Assembly: GCF_000313615.1 (NCBI RefSeq)
Contig: NZ_AMZQ01000012.1
Span: 1-64,000 of the forward strand
DNA length: 64,000 nucleotides
Origin: Campylobacter showae CSUNSWCD
Lineage (GTDB): Bacteria > Campylobacterota > Campylobacteria > Campylobacterales > Campylobacteraceae
Reading direction: 5' to 3'
Part shown: in pieces, positions 38,785-49,165 of the stretch
Layout of the letters: each line of letters starts with the position of its first letter
Numbering within the stretch: the stretch's first letter is position 1
Notes under the pieces: model-generated
Seen by the model: only the letters and a program-made list of their open reading frames with translations
Told to the model about the DNA's origin: nothing
The model's database searches: none
Position numbers and translations under genes: made by a program

Positions 38785-38790
38785 ATTATA
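38785..38790 (-). promoter_or_regulatory. Extended -10 promoter of the M20D gene
   Basis: TGTATAAT on the minus strand, about 45 bases before the ATG of the amidohydrolase gene. No -35 is evident. Confidence 0.5.
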
Positions 38791-39125
38791 CATTAAGACT
38801 AATTTTAAAAGCTTAAATTTAGGCTCTAAAATGATAAATTTGACTCTAATTTTTGTAGGGTGACCTTGCTTGGTGCAAATTTGTCTAGGACTGTTTTTTA
38901 AACCCCTATTTGCATAAAAGCGGTGCGGCTAATGTAAGGTAAAATTTGATCAAATGAAGCAAATTTGTATTTTAGCGGAGCGGTTTTGAGATAAAATTTA
39001 GGGTGCTAAATTTGACTTAAATTTAAAATTTGCATCAAATTTGGTCGACGAATTTATAAAAATACAAAGAGCAAATTTGACTTCAGCTATCGTGCTAGAA
39101 ACTCAAATTTACCCCCGCAATTGGC
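38791..39125. other. Gene-free stretch
   Basis: AAATTT-rich DNA between nagZ and the amidohydrolase promoter, with many overlapping CAAATTTG/TAAATTTA words. I see no gene or RNA. Confidence 0.5.
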
Positions 39126-40211
39126 CTATTGTAAGCTATTTTTTAGTTTCATTATCCGCTCGTAGGATTCCTCGATACGCTCTTTTGGTATCTGCTTGGC
39201 GCCAACTGCGTCTACGACTAGCTGCGTGACGAGCTCTGCGGTCCTGCGCCCGTCTATCTTGTAGTCGCTAAAGAGCATCACGTCGCCGCCTGCGTTGATA
39301 AAGTTTATCACCCTTTCTTGCAGCGCAAAGTCCTTTAGTCCGCCCATGAGCATGTCGTCGCTGATGACTACGCCGTCAAATTTTAGCTCGCCGCGCAGTA
39401 AGCCGTCGATGATCGCCGGCGAGAGCGAGGCCGGTAGCTCGGTATCGCGCTGCATGAGGTAGATGTGGCCGACCATTATCATCTTGGCTTCGTTTTTGCG
39501 AACCGCGTCAAAATACGGCTTAAGCTCGGTATAGTCGAATTTTTCGATCACGACCTTGGCAGTGTGACTGTCGGCCTCGACGTTACCGTGGCCTGGAAAG
39601 TGCTTCATCGCAGCTATCACGCCGCGAGCTTGCGAGGCCTTCATAAACTCGCTTGCGTACAGCGAAACCTCGTCTATATCGGCGCTAAACGCTCTGCCGC
39701 GCGAGCCGATGATGGTGGATTTTGGATTTAGCACGTCGGCTACTGGGGCGAAATTTACGTTCACGCCGACGTCTTTTAGTTGCTGCGCCATCTTAGCGTA
39801 AAGCTCGCCAGCAGCAGCTAGATCGAGCGTTTTTGCTACTTTTTGCGCCGAGATAAAGGTCTCAAACCCGCTCTTATCCTTAAATCTCGTGATTTGCCCG
39901 CCCTCCTCGTCGATAGCGATGAAAATGCCTTTTTGCGCCTCTTTAAATGCGCTTGTTAACGCCTTGAGGTTCTTTTTGTCCGAGATATTTTTACCGAGCA
40001 ACATCACGCCGCCGAAACGCTGATATTTGGCCTCCGAGACGGCTTCTTTGGCGGTTTTGGGATCAGAGCCGTTGAAGCCGACCATTATCATTTGGGCTAT
40101 CATTTTGCGAAGAGTCGGCTTTTCTTGTGCTTGCGCATCTGTGGCGTTTAGCGCGGTCGGCAAACCCGCTAAAAATAGCGCCGAAAAAAGCGCGGCGATA
40201 AACTTTTTCAT
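39126..40211 (-). CDS. nagZ: Beta-N-acetylhexosaminidase, GH3 (NagZ-like)
   Basis: Glycoside hydrolase family 3 enzyme, 361 aa, cleaving N-acetylglucosamine from muropeptides in peptidoglycan recycling. Sec signal peptide (MKKFIAALFSALFLAGLPTALNA), so it acts outside the cytoplasm, unlike E. coli NagZ. Family hallmark KHFPGHGNVEADSHTA contains the catalytic acid/base Asp-His loop; the nucleophile aspartate is in VVISDDMLMGGL. AAAGG precedes the ATG. Confidence 0.88.
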   Translation of the reverse strand: MKKFIAALFSALFLAGLPTALNATDAQAQEKPTLRKMIAQMIMVGFNGSDPKTAKEAVSEAKYQRFGGVMLLGKNISDKKNLKALTSAFKEAQKGIFIAIDEEGGQITRFKDKSGFETFISAQKVAKTLDLAAAGELYAKMAQQLKDVGVNVNFAPVADVLNPKSTIIGSRGRAFSADIDEVSLYASEFMKASQARGVIAAMKHFPGHGNVEADSHTAKVVIEKFDYTELKPYFDAVRKNEAKMIMVGHIYLMQRDTELPASLSPAIIDGLLRGELKFDGVVISDDMLMGGLKDFALQERVINFINAGGDVMLFSDYKIDGRRTAELVTQLVVDAVGAKQIPKERIEESYERIMKLKNSLQ

Positions 40212-40397
40212 ATCTTTCCTTTTTTTGTTTTTGTGGATTTTACACTATTTTATATAAATTTAAGAAATTTGAAACGGGGGGTTAGGTGCTATTAGGCGCT
40301 TTTTGCGACTGATCGCTCATAAATTTAGATTGGCATTAATAAAATATTTGATATAATTTTTGAAAATATTGTTTAAAATTTAGTCAAAAGGGCATAT

Positions 40398-40967
40398 GTG
40401 ATAAATTTAGATACTAATTGTGCTATAAATATCCCGCCAAAAAACGATATCAAGCTAGATAAAGACGAGTATATTTTATGTGAATATAAGGAAAAACACA
40501 TTAAAAATCTTTTTATTAAATTTATATTTGCCGTGGTTTGTATAGCTGTATTTATATATACGGTAATATCTAAAGACTTCGCAGATCAAAGCCTATTTCT
40601 AAAGGTTTGCGCTGCTATTTTTGTTATTTTTTGCATGTTATTAATATATATTTTTATTGTAAATTTGATCCACAAAGGCTTATATGTAACAAACAAAAAC
40701 TTAATAGCTTTTAACGGGGCGAGATTTGATTTAGATTCTATTTTTATACTTGATACGAGTGCTCGTGAGCATACGGGATTTCGCATTTGCAAGGGATGGA
40801 GAAGTATTTTAGAGATAAAATGTACGAATAACGACGCGCAACTAGATGCCTTTTTACTATCGCTATCTGCGGTTTCCGGCAATAAAATTATTTTAAGATT
40901 TGGCTCAAAAGAACTAAAAGAAAAAGCCGACTCGGCGAATTTGGTTAGATTTAAATTGACGACATAA
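40398..40967 (+). CDS. AT-rich two-helix membrane protein with PH-like domain
   Basis: 189 aa from GTG 40398, with AAGGG 6 bases upstream. Two adjacent membrane helices (about 36-57 and 68-91), then a beta-rich segment (KGLYVTNKNLIAFNGARFDLDSIFIL) like bacterial PH domains. Visibly richer in A+T than its neighbours, with few of the GC-rich codons they use, which suggests recent acquisition. Same layout as 21678-22130. Function unknown. Confidence 0.6.
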   Translation: MINLDTNCAINIPPKNDIKLDKDEYILCEYKEKHIKNLFIKFIFAVVCIAVFIYTVISKDFADQSLFLKVCAAIFVIFCMLLIYIFIVNLIHKGLYVTNKNLIAFNGARFDLDSIFILDTSAREHTGFRICKGWRSILEIKCTNNDAQLDAFLLSLSAVSGNKIILRFGSKELKEKADSANLVRFKLTT

Positions 40968-41160
40968 AACAGACTAAATACTAGCCAGAATCCAAATTTT
41001 ACGGCGCTTTAAATCCAAATCCAGCATAAAAATTCGGCAAATTTGGATTATTTAAACAAGCCAAAGAAGCCAGCTATTTAAAAACCGCTGTCCGCCATCA
41101 AATTTTCAAATTTTATAGCAGCTGTGGGCCTCCGTAGAATGCACGACTTTAAACCAAAAT

Positions 41161-42051
41161 TTATTTTTTACTTAGTAGATCTCTCAGGCTTTCCTGCACG
41201 TCTTTACCGCGCAGCATCGCCGCGACCTCGTTTACTATCGGCGTATAGATGCCCTTGCCGGCGGCGATCTTTTCTATCGCGTAGGAGGTATCCACGCCCT
41301 CTGCGACCTCGCCTAGATCGTTTAGGATTTTATTGAGGCTCTCGTTTTTGGCAAGTCCTAAGCCTACGCGGTAGTTACGCGAGAGTACCGATGAAGCCGT
41401 GAGAAACAGATCGCCCGCCCCGCTAAGACCCAAAAAGGTCTGCTGCTGCGCGCCGAAATACTCGCCAAATCTCGCCATCTCGACGAGTCCGCGCGAAATA
41501 AGGCTGGCGCGAGCGCTATTGCCAAGCCCGAGTCCGTCGCAGATACCGCCTGCGATAGCGATGACGTTTTTATACGCGCCCGCGATCTCGGCACCGATAA
41601 CGTCACTGCTAGCGTAGGCTTTGATATTTTGCGGGAAAAGCTCTGAGATCTCGCGTGCTAGGGCTTCGTTTTTGGAGTTTATCACAAGCGCGCAAGGAAG
41701 GTCGTTTTGTATCTCTTTAGCAAAGCTAGGGCCCGATAAAAAGGCCAAATTTGCCGCACTAACGTGCTGCTCGTAAATCTCATCCAAAAAACGTAAGCTC
41801 GATGTTTCGATACCTTTTGAGGCGACTAAAATTTTCTGTCCAAAGTTTTTAAAATGCTCTTTTAGCCAACCGCTAACGGACTGAGAAGGTATGGCAACGA
41901 CCAGCAGATCACGCTTTAGCGCCTCCTCTAAGCCGACAAAATGCACGCCTTCAAGCTGTCTGCGCGAGCTGATAACGCAGTCGTTTCTTTGCGAAAGCGC
42001 ATGAAAAAGCGCGCTGCCCCACTTCCCCGCTCCGATGATGGCTATTTTCAT
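41161..42051 (-). CDS. gpsA: Glycerol-3-phosphate dehydrogenase [NAD(P)+]
   Basis: Makes sn-glycerol 3-phosphate from dihydroxyacetone phosphate for phospholipid synthesis. 296 aa. N-terminal Rossmann motif IGAGKWGSALFHAL, VASKGIET, LSGPSFAKEI, the catalytic-lysine stretch AGAYKNVIAIAGGICDGLGLG, and GDLFLTASS. The C-terminal KIAAGKGIYTPIVNEV completes the family pattern. It is shorter than E. coli GpsA (339) but normal for this group. Confidence 0.93.
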   Translation of the reverse strand: MKIAIIGAGKWGSALFHALSQRNDCVISSRRQLEGVHFVGLEEALKRDLLVVAIPSQSVSGWLKEHFKNFGQKILVASKGIETSSLRFLDEIYEQHVSAANLAFLSGPSFAKEIQNDLPCALVINSKNEALAREISELFPQNIKAYASSDVIGAEIAGAYKNVIAIAGGICDGLGLGNSARASLISRGLVEMARFGEYFGAQQQTFLGLSGAGDLFLTASSVLSRNYRVGLGLAKNESLNKILNDLGEVAEGVDTSYAIEKIAAGKGIYTPIVNEVAAMLRGKDVQESLRDLLSKK

Positions 42052-42195
42052 TTTTTCTCTTTTTTGTGATTTACGTTTGTTTTAGCTAAATTTGACCGAC
42101 CCACTCGCAAGTCCAAATCTTACTTTTGCAAAAATTAAACGGATTAAATTTGACTACGCTGCCAAATAAAGTCAAAACAGCGGCGCAAGCCAAAT

Positions 42196-43617
42196 TTATC
42201 CTAATTTTTCTTTTAAAAGCTCATTTACTTTTGCGGGATTAAACGCGCCTTTGCCTTCTTTCATCGTTTGGCCGACGAAAAATCCAAAAAGCTTGTCCTT
42301 GCCGCTCTTATACTCAGCTACCTTGTCGGCGTTCGCACTTAAAATTTGATCTATTATCGCTACGATAGCCGAGTCGTCGCTCACCTGTTTTAATCCCAAT
42401 TTTTCGATGACGCCGTCCACACTCGCGTCATTTTCCATAAGATAGTCAAGTACTTCTTTTGCCGCCTTGGCGCTTATCGTGCCGTCTTCTATGCGGCGCA
42501 AAAGCTCTATCATCTTAGCCGAATTTACTGGCGATGTCTCGATCGTAGCACCGTTTTTAAGACGCCCCAAAAGCTCGACGATGAGCCACGTTACGGCAAG
42601 CTTCGGCGATATCTTAGCATCCACGAGCTCCTCGAAATACTTCGCCGTCTCCACGCTGCTAGTTAAAATCAGCGCATCGTCCTCTTTGATGCCAAGCTCA
42701 CGCTCGTATCTAGCGACTTTTTGCTCGGCAAGCTCAGGGATCTTGATCGCTTCGTTATACATCTCCTCCGGGATCTCGACAGGTAGCAGGTCTGGATCTG
42801 GAAAATATCTATACTCGGCGCTATCTTCCTTGCCTCGCATAGAGCGCGTGACCAAATTTACGGTATCAAAAAGGCGAGTCTCTTGATAAACTTCTTCATC
42901 GTATTTGCCGTCTTCCCACGCCGCACTTTGACGCTCGACCTCGTAGTCGATCGCTTTTTGGATAAATCTAAACGAGTTTAAATTTTTAATCTCGACACGC
43001 GTATAAAGCTTGCTGTCGCCCTTTGGACGGATGGAGACGTTAGCGTCGCAGCGGAAGCTTCCTTCCTGCATATTGGCGTCGCTAATGTTTAAAAATCGCA
43101 AAATCGAGTGCAGTTTTTTTAGGTACGCGACCGCTTCGTCGGAGCTGCGCAAGTCAGGCTCGCTCACGATCTCAAGCAGCGGCGTGCCAGCGCGGTTTAG
43201 ATCGACTAGGCTTTGTCCGCTCTCGTGGATGTTTTTGCCCGCGTCCTCTTCAAGGTGCGCGCGAGTGATGCCGATGCGTTTTTTCTCGCCGTTTACATCA
43301 ATAAAAAGCTCGCCTTTTTCCACTATCGGTATCTCAAACTGCGAAATTTGATAGGCTTTTGGAAGGTCGGGATAAAAGTAATTTTTACGGTTAAAAACCG
43401 AGCGTTTATTTATAGTCGCATTTACCGCCGCGCCAAAGCTTATCGCCTTTCTCACGGCTTCTTTGTTTAGCACTGGCAAAGATCCAGGTAACGCCAGGCA
43501 GGTCGGACAAACGTGCGTATTTGCCTCATCGCCGAAGCTCGTGGAGCAAGAGCAGAAAATTTTAGTTTTTGTATTAAGCTGAGTGTGAACCTCAAGCCCG
43601 ATAACGACTTCAAACAT
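42196..43617 (-). CDS. gatB: Asp/Glu-tRNA amidotransferase subunit B
   Basis: 473 aa, normal length. It is part of GatCAB, which converts Glu-tRNA(Gln) and Asp-tRNA(Asn) into Gln- and Asn-tRNA. N-terminal [13 protein letters not shown] with zinc cysteines CSCST...CPTC, the [16 protein letters not shown] block, and a C-terminal YqeY-like tail domain (from about 320). The tRNA-Gln gene in this window is one of its substrates. GatA and GatC are not nearby. Ribosome site AAAAGG. Confidence 0.96.
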   Translation of the reverse strand: MFEVVIGLEVHTQLNTKTKIFCSCSTSFGDEANTHVCPTCLALPGSLPVLNKEAVRKAISFGAAVNATINKRSVFNRKNYFYPDLPKAYQISQFEIPIVEKGELFIDVNGEKKRIGITRAHLEEDAGKNIHESGQSLVDLNRAGTPLLEIVSEPDLRSSDEAVAYLKKLHSILRFLNISDANMQEGSFRCDANVSIRPKGDSKLYTRVEIKNLNSFRFIQKAIDYEVERQSAAWEDGKYDEEVYQETRLFDTVNLVTRSMRGKEDSAEYRYFPDPDLLPVEIPEEMYNEAIKIPELAEQKVARYERELGIKEDDALILTSSVETAKYFEELVDAKISPKLAVTWLIVELLGRLKNGATIETSPVNSAKMIELLRRIEDGTISAKAAKEVLDYLMENDASVDGVIEKLGLKQVSDDSAIVAIIDQILSANADKVAEYKSGKDKLFGFFVGQTMKEGKGAFNPAKVNELLKEKLG

Positions 43618-43691
43618 AATTTGCCTTTTATTTAAAATTTAGGGCTTATTTTAGCAGGATTTTTATTTAAGTTAGATAAAAAGAAGGGGTT

Positions 43692-43729
43692 GCGCCCGCC
43701 GATTTTAGCGTATTTTAGCTGGCGGACGC
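43692..43729 (-). terminator. Hairpin terminator after atpB
   Basis: GCG-C-CCGCC at 43692-43700 pairs with GGCGG-A-CGC at 43721-43729 (one mismatch) with a 20-base loop. It lies about 13 bases past the atpB stop and is followed on the minus strand by CCCCTTCTTTTTATC. Confidence 0.5.
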
Positions 43730-43742
43730 GTAAATTTAAATT

Positions 43743-44450
43743 TTAGTGCTCGTCGTGGCTGATTAAAATCGCGCCGGCAAGATACACGTAAGTAAGAATC
43801 ATAAAGATAAATGTTTGCAAGCATGCCATAAACGTAAGCAAGACAAACGCCGGGAGCGCAGCGTAAGACGCGAGAGCAAGCACAACCAAAAGAAACAAAT
43901 CATCGCCCTTGATGTTACCGAAAAGTCGGAAAGAAAGCGATACTACGCGAGACAGATGCGAAACGATCTCGACGATAAACATTATCGGAGCTAGCCATTT
44001 GTTTGGCCCCATGAAGTGAGCAAAATACTTAACCACGCCGTTTACGCGGATACCTTCGTAGTGGTAAAACACGAAAACCACGAGTGCTAGAGTGAGGGTC
44101 AAATTTAAGCTCGAAGTCGGGGCCTCAAATCCAGGTATTATGCCTATTATGTTACTTACGAATACGATCAAACCGATGGTCGCGACTAGCGGCAGGTATT
44201 TTCTAGATAGCGCTTCGCTACCTAGCACGTCCTTGCCCATGGATACGACGCCTTCTAAATACGCTTCGAGGATGTTTTGCGTTCCGCGAGGCACGAGTTG
44301 CAAATTTTTAGTTGCAAATTTTGCCACGATGAGCACGATAATCGCGACTAAAACGAGATGTCCCGCGTAATTTACCGCGTGGATAACATGCTCGTTGTCG
44401 GTAAACAAAGAAGCGATCCAACCTGTAAACAAAAACAAATTTTCTTGCAT
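43743..44450 (-). CDS. atpB: ATP synthase F0 subunit a
   Basis: Proton-channel subunit of F0, 235 aa, five to six membrane helices. The essential arginine is Arg175 in [13 protein letters not shown], followed by the usual C-terminal helix ([22 protein letters not shown]). It stands alone between gatB and a permease gene, away from the rest of the atp genes; the same isolation occurs in other Campylobacterota. Ribosome site AAGG. Confidence 0.95.
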   Translation of the reverse strand: MQENLFLFTGWIASLFTDNEHVIHAVNYAGHLVLVAIIVLIVAKFATKNLQLVPRGTQNILEAYLEGVVSMGKDVLGSEALSRKYLPLVATIGLIVFVSNIIGIIPGFEAPTSSLNLTLTLALVVFVFYHYEGIRVNGVVKYFAHFMGPNKWLAPIMFIVEIVSHLSRVVSLSFRLFGNIKGDDLFLLVVLALASYAALPAFVLLTFMACLQTFIFMILTYVYLAGAILISHDEH

Positions 44451-44597
44451 GGATTAACCTTAGATTTATGAAATTTATCGGCAATTTTATCCAAATAAAC
44501 GTTAAAAGTTTTTTAAGCTTACCTCAAATTTCGCCCAAATTTTAGCTTTTTTGTCAAATTTAGCTCAAATTTCGATGTCGTTTTTTAAAATCAGCAC

Positions 44598-45365
44598 TCA
44601 CGCGAAAAATCTATCGTAAACAAGCTTTAGTATCGTCGCACCTACGACGGCTAAAAACACGACTCTAACAAATTTAACGTCCTTTTTCATGACCATATTT
44701 GAGCCAAAGTACGCGCCTAAAACCTGCCCTACGCCCATCAAAAGCCCGACCGTCCAAAGTATCTGTCCGCCCGCGATGAAAACGACTAGAGAGACGATGT
44801 TGCTGGTAAAATTTAGGATTTTCGTATGCGCGACGGCTTTTTTCATATTTAGCCCGATGAGCGCAACCATCGCAAACGTCCAAAAACTGCCCGCTCCAGG
44901 CCCGAAAAATCCGTCGTAAAAGCCTAAAATTAGGCCAAATATCACGTAAAAGGCTCGCGCGTTCATTCGGGCAGCCCTATCCTCGTCGCCGACTTTTGGC
45001 ATCAAAAGCGTATAGATGAAAATCGCTATCAAACAAAACGGGATAATAACGCGCAAAAACTCGGCGCTCAAAAACAAAATAAGCACCGTGCCGATGCACG
45101 CGCCAATAAAGGTAAAAACGATGCCAATAAAAACTTCGCGGAAATTTATCATGCCTTTTTGAGCAAAATTTAGCGCCGCGGTGAAGCTACCGAAAGTGCC
45201 TTGAAGCTTGTTTGTAGCTAGCGCCACGTGAGGCGGTACGCCCATAGCCATGATCGTGGGTAGCGCGATCAGTCCGCCTCCGCCCGCGATCGCATCGACG
45301 AAGCCCGCCGCAAACGCCACCGCAAAAAATATCAAATACGCCGTAACGCCGAAGTCAAAGTCCAT
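44598..45365 (-). CDS. TauE/SafE-family sulfite/sulfonate exporter-type permease
   Basis: 255 aa from ATG 45365, with AAGGGG upstream; an in-frame start at 45380 is weaker. About eight membrane helices in two TSUP halves. GFVDAIAGGGGLIALPTIMAMG near the N-terminus and FYDGFFGPGAGSFW in the second half are family signatures. Substrates of the family are sulfur-containing anions, though assignments are often unproven. Single gene. Confidence 0.85.
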   Translation of the reverse strand: MDFDFGVTAYLIFFAVAFAAGFVDAIAGGGGLIALPTIMAMGVPPHVALATNKLQGTFGSFTAALNFAQKGMINFREVFIGIVFTFIGACIGTVLILFLSAEFLRVIIPFCLIAIFIYTLLMPKVGDEDRAARMNARAFYVIFGLILGFYDGFFGPGAGSFWTFAMVALIGLNMKKAVAHTKILNFTSNIVSLVVFIAGGQILWTVGLLMGVGQVLGAYFGSNMVMKKDVKFVRVVFLAVVGATILKLVYDRFFA

Positions 45366-45769
45366 TTTTCGCCCCTTCAAAAAACAAAATCATACTACGA
45401 AAAATTTAAAAATTTATAAAATTTGGCTTTTTGTTTTATTGCGGTTAAAATTTAATAAAGCGGCGAGTAAATTTTGCCAAGCGGGATTAAATTTAGCAAT
45501 TTGGGTTGCGGCGTATTCTGTAAAATTTGCCGGCGCAGTCGGCGATTTTATTTTAAAATTTTGGAATAAATTTCGTAAATTTATATACCAAAATTTGAGT
45601 CAAATTTAATAAGGGTAAATTTGACATAGTTTTTAAAATTTCATTTGTAAAATAGCGCATAAATTTACATTTAAAAGATGCGAGGTTAAAAAGAAGGCTA
45701 TCAAATTTAACGTCCAAAATGCTTTTAAGGCAAATTTAAATCGCGTCAAATTTGAGTAAGAAAAAGAAG
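45366..45769. other. Gene-free stretch
   Basis: Upstream DNA of the TSUP permease gene and the 3' flank of sodC. It is AT-rich, with repeated CAAATTT words. I see no gene. Confidence 0.5.
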
Positions 45770-45802
45770 TTCGCCGACCGCCAAGAGCGGCAAATCGGCG
45801 AA
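45770..45802 (-). terminator. Rho-independent terminator of sodC
   Basis: TTCGCCGA at 45770-45777 pairs with TCGGCGAA at 45795-45802 around an inner CCGC/GCGG stem. On the minus strand it is followed by a T-rich tail (CTTCTTTTTCTT). It begins 8 bases after the sodC stop. Confidence 0.75.
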
Positions 45803-45809
45803 TACGGGA

Positions 45810-46358
45810 TTATTTTATAACGCCGCAAACCATTCTAGCGCCGCCGCCGCCAAGAGGCTTTGGATGGTCGCTGTGGTTATCGCCGCCAACGTGGATCATT
45901 AGAGAGTGACCTTTTAGCTCATCGATAGTTTTGATTTTCGGAGCTAGCACAGGATAAACCGCGTTACCCTCGGCATCAACGAAAAGCGCAGGCAAATCGC
46001 CCTTGTGGCCGTTGTCATCCCATGCAAAAGAGTGTTTTTTGGTGTCGCTTGGATCCCAGTGACCGCCCGCTTTCATGCCTAGACCCTTCTCATTTGCGCC
46101 GCAGTCAGCATTTTGATGCACGTGAAATCCGTGCGCGCCGCCCTCAAGGCCTTTAAGGTTCGGGAATAACGCCACGCCGTAGTTAGTCTCGATCGCTACG
46201 ACCTCGCCAACGACTGTGTTGCCTTTTTCGCTTAGTTGCTCCATAGTTACGACTAGGTGCTTGCCAGCCTTTGGATCAAAGACTTTTTCCTCGTGCGCAA
46301 GGGCGCTAGTGGCGAGTAGGCAGCCTAGAGCCGCGCTAGCTAAAACGATTTTTTTCAT
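45810..46358 (-). CDS. sodC: Periplasmic Cu/Zn superoxide dismutase
   Basis: 182 aa with Sec signal peptide ([21 protein letters not shown]). It dismutates superoxide in the periplasm. Copper and zinc ligands are visible in [11 protein letters not shown] (two of the copper His), GGHWDP, and later [15 protein letters not shown]; the C-terminal [14 protein letters not shown] gives the second Cys of the disulfide. Ribosome site AAGGAG. Single gene with its own terminator. Confidence 0.95.
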   Translation of the reverse strand: MKKIVLASAALGCLLATSALAHEEKVFDPKAGKHLVVTMEQLSEKGNTVVGEVVAIETNYGVALFPNLKGLEGGAHGFHVHQNADCGANEKGLGMKAGGHWDPSDTKKHSFAWDDNGHKGDLPALFVDAEGNAVYPVLAPKIKTIDELKGHSLMIHVGGDNHSDHPKPLGGGGARMVCGVIK

Positions 46359-46492
46359 TTTTTCTCCTTAAAATGTAATTGCAAGGTAACTATAGCCTAA
46401 ATTTGATTAATTTAGGCTTTAAATTTTCTTAAATTTAATGCGCCGTAAGGGCTTAACTTTCCTCCATTTAGCGCGAGAAAAACCCATCAAAT

Positions 46493-47254
46493 TTACTTTA
46501 TCTCGCTTAAAATTTGCGCTAGTTCGCCGCTTTGCCCAATTCGGTAGAGCGAGAAGTCGTATTTGATCGGGTCGGCTGGGTCAAATTCGCAAAGCTTGTC
46601 CGTTAGCTCGCGCACGGCCCTAAAATCATAGCTTTTGCGAGAGATTAAGCCCAAATTTAGCGAAACTCGGTGCGTATGCACGTCAAGAGGCATGAGTAGC
46701 TTGCTTTTTGGTAGGCTTTTAAAGAGCCCAAGGTCGATGTCGCTATCGCGCACCATCCAGCGCAGGAACATATTGTAGCGTTTATACGGGCTTTGCGGCG
46801 CTTTTTCGTATGGCTTGCCAAAAAAAAACTCATACCCCTCCGAGCGGTAAGGGTTTAGCGAATAGATAAATTTAATAAGCTCGTTTACGCCATCTATCAT
46901 CGAGCCGCTTTTTTCAAAGCCCGTTCTCACCGCACTCTCGATATCGCCGTGTTTTTTTAGGCGTGAAACGGTGATAAAAATCTGCCGCACGTCCTCGCAG
47001 CTTTGAAAGCGGTATTTGTGTCGCGTCAAATTTGAAATGATTTGCTCCTCGCTTTTATCCAGCAGCGAGAAGTCGAGAGAATTTAGAAAATTTACGATTA
47101 GCTTTGCGTTGCCGTATGCAAAAAGCGCGCATATGAGCGAGATCTCGGGCGTTTTAAATTTGCTAGCGACTTGGAGCGGATCGGCTGCGGCAAACAGATC
47201 TGCATGAGTATTTTTAGAGATTACGTTTTGATCTAGGAGGGTTTTTAAGTCCAT
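46493..47254 (-). CDS. TIGR02757/DUF2400-family protein
   Basis: 253 aa. It matches the TIGR02757 family of unknown function: FAYGNAKLIVNFLNSLDFSL, RYNMFLRWMVRDSDIDLGLF, and the strongly conserved LMPLDVHTHRVSLNLGLISRKS. Its fold is thought to be helical and related to DNA glycosylase-like helix-hairpin-helix proteins. No function is established. Single gene upstream of flgK's terminator region, with weak ribosome site. Confidence 0.82.
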   Translation of the reverse strand: MDLKTLLDQNVISKNTHADLFAAADPLQVASKFKTPEISLICALFAYGNAKLIVNFLNSLDFSLLDKSEEQIISNLTRHKYRFQSCEDVRQIFITVSRLKKHGDIESAVRTGFEKSGSMIDGVNELIKFIYSLNPYRSEGYEFFFGKPYEKAPQSPYKRYNMFLRWMVRDSDIDLGLFKSLPKSKLLMPLDVHTHRVSLNLGLISRKSYDFRAVRELTDKLCEFDPADPIKYDFSLYRIGQSGELAQILSEIK

Positions 47255-47308
47255 TTTTAGCCTTTTTGGACGAGATTTTAAACCAAAAAGGCTAAAAGAA
47301 ATTTAAAT

Positions 47309-49162
47309 TTATTGCTTTAGCGTGAGCAAGGTATCGAGCATCTTTTCTACGGTCGTGATGATTTTAGCCGCCGCACCGTAACTGCTTTGAAAGCGTATGA
47401 GGTTTGTCAGCTCCTCGTTTAAATTTACGCCGCTAACCGACTGGTACTCAGACATAGCAACTTTATGGATAGCTGTATTTGCGTCGTTTAGATCATTATT
47501 TGCCTGAGTTTGGCTAGCTAGATCGGTGGTGATATAGCGGTAGTATCCCTCGACACTCTCCTCCTTGTCTGCATGCTTGTCGGAGTAAAATATGATTTTT
47601 TTATACTGCATTTGCACCATATCGTTTGCGACTTCATTGTTGCCAGGAGTCGGATTTGAGTAGGCTTTTAGCTTGTGCGGATTTTCCATCAGCTCGCTTT
47701 TTACGCTCATATTTTTAGCTTTATCGCCCTCAAAAACCCTATTTAGTCCAATGATACCCGGGAAATTGGTACCTTTATCGACGAAAGCGACGCTGTATTC
47801 GCCGGCATTTCTTTTAGCTGTTACGCCAAACGTGCCTTTGCCCGTTGCTGCGTCGTATTGGTAGTTTGCCTGAAAATAATCGTCCACGTCGTTTAGCGAG
47901 TTATTGTCGCCGTTGTCGTCAGTGTCGGAGTTAAAGTCCCGCACGATAGAGTTGCCGCGAGTATTGTCATTTATAGTAGTAGAGGCGTTTATGTTTATCG
48001 TTTTTCGAGCGACCTCTTGACCTTGGTTGTTATAAACTACGACGTCAAAGCTACCGTGCTTGATATCGTCGTTAAAATTCATCAGCGTCCTAGAGTCGCT
48101 TAGACCGTCTAACTCGTCGGTTACGGCGTTTTCTACGGCCGATCTCGCGTAGATATTGTTTGTCTCATTTATGATACCTTTGGCGAAGGTATTTAGGTTG
48201 TCAATGTATTTTTGTATGGTTCCGTCTTGAAATTCGCCGTTATCATCCACTCTTCGTCCGCGCAGATCTAGTGCGGCGCCTAGTTTACCGCCCGAGATTC
48301 GTCCGTTTAGATCGACTTTCTTGCTATCGTCTCTTTCGAAAAATACACCTTTAAAATCGCTCTTGTCGCTTATCCTATCAACTGTTAGCGGATGATACGT
48401 CGTACCGTCTACGATATTAAATCCTGAAATATTTATCTGATGCTTGGTACCCATATCGGTTACGGTCGGATCGATATTGTTGCTTTGTAGTTGCCCCTTA
48501 AATACGCTTATGCCGGCAAATTTCGACATCGCTAGTTCGAGCTGATCGCGTTTGTCGCGTAGGTCGTTTGCTCTAGTAGTGCCGACTGACTCGACACGCA
48601 CGATCTCTTTATTTATCTGCGCGATTTGCTTGGCGTATTTGTTTATTTCATTTACGGCAACTTCTATCTGCGAGTCCACGTCCTTTTGGATCTTGGTTAG
48701 CATATCGTGAGCTTTACTTATGCTATTTGATAGCGTCGCGGCCGAATTTAGTAGATTTACCTTCTGAGAACCCTCGGTTGGGTTAGAAGCGAGGTTGTTC
48801 CATGCATTAAAATAATTTTGCAAATCCCTGCCTATGCCTACGCTTTGTAGATCAGGGAAGCGCTGCGAAATCTCCTCTAAAATTTGCTTTTTGTATTCAC
48901 TTGATTCTAAATTTATATTTGAAGTACGGAGCCTAGCAAAAGTAAACTCATCATGCACGCGTACGACCGTATCGACCTTGGTGCCAGTACCGATGTCACC
49001 CGGCATATCGTGAAAAGGCTCTCTAGCAGACTGCACAACGCGCTGTCTAGTGTAGTGCTCACTGTCGGCGTTTGTGATGTTGTGTCCTGTTGTAGTGATC
49101 TGCGTCTGCGCGGCATCTAAACCGCTAACTCCAATATGTAAAGACGAAAATATATTAGCCAT
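47309..49162 (-). CDS. flgK: Flagellar hook-filament junction protein FlgK
   Basis: Hook-associated protein 1, 617 aa. N-terminal rod/hook domain SSLHIGVSGLDAAQTQITTTGHNITNADSEHYTRQRV and C-terminal D0 helix (ELTNLIRFQSSYGAAAKIITTVEKMLDTLLTL) are the axial-protein signatures. A larger central region (about 250-560) is variable. It follows the FlgN-like chaperone by 3 bases, the standard order. Exported by the flagellar type III system. Confidence 0.95.
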   Translation of the reverse strand: MANIFSSLHIGVSGLDAAQTQITTTGHNITNADSEHYTRQRVVQSAREPFHDMPGDIGTGTKVDTVVRVHDEFTFARLRTSNINLESSEYKKQILEEISQRFPDLQSVGIGRDLQNYFNAWNNLASNPTEGSQKVNLLNSAATLSNSISKAHDMLTKIQKDVDSQIEVAVNEINKYAKQIAQINKEIVRVESVGTTRANDLRDKRDQLELAMSKFAGISVFKGQLQSNNIDPTVTDMGTKHQINISGFNIVDGTTYHPLTVDRISDKSDFKGVFFERDDSKKVDLNGRISGGKLGAALDLRGRRVDDNGEFQDGTIQKYIDNLNTFAKGIINETNNIYARSAVENAVTDELDGLSDSRTLMNFNDDIKHGSFDVVVYNNQGQEVARKTININASTTINDNTRGNSIVRDFNSDTDDNGDNNSLNDVDDYFQANYQYDAATGKGTFGVTAKRNAGEYSVAFVDKGTNFPGIIGLNRVFEGDKAKNMSVKSELMENPHKLKAYSNPTPGNNEVANDMVQMQYKKIIFYSDKHADKEESVEGYYRYITTDLASQTQANNDLNDANTAIHKVAMSEYQSVSGVNLNEELTNLIRFQSSYGAAAKIITTVEKMLDTLLTLKQ

Positions 49163-49165
49163 TTT

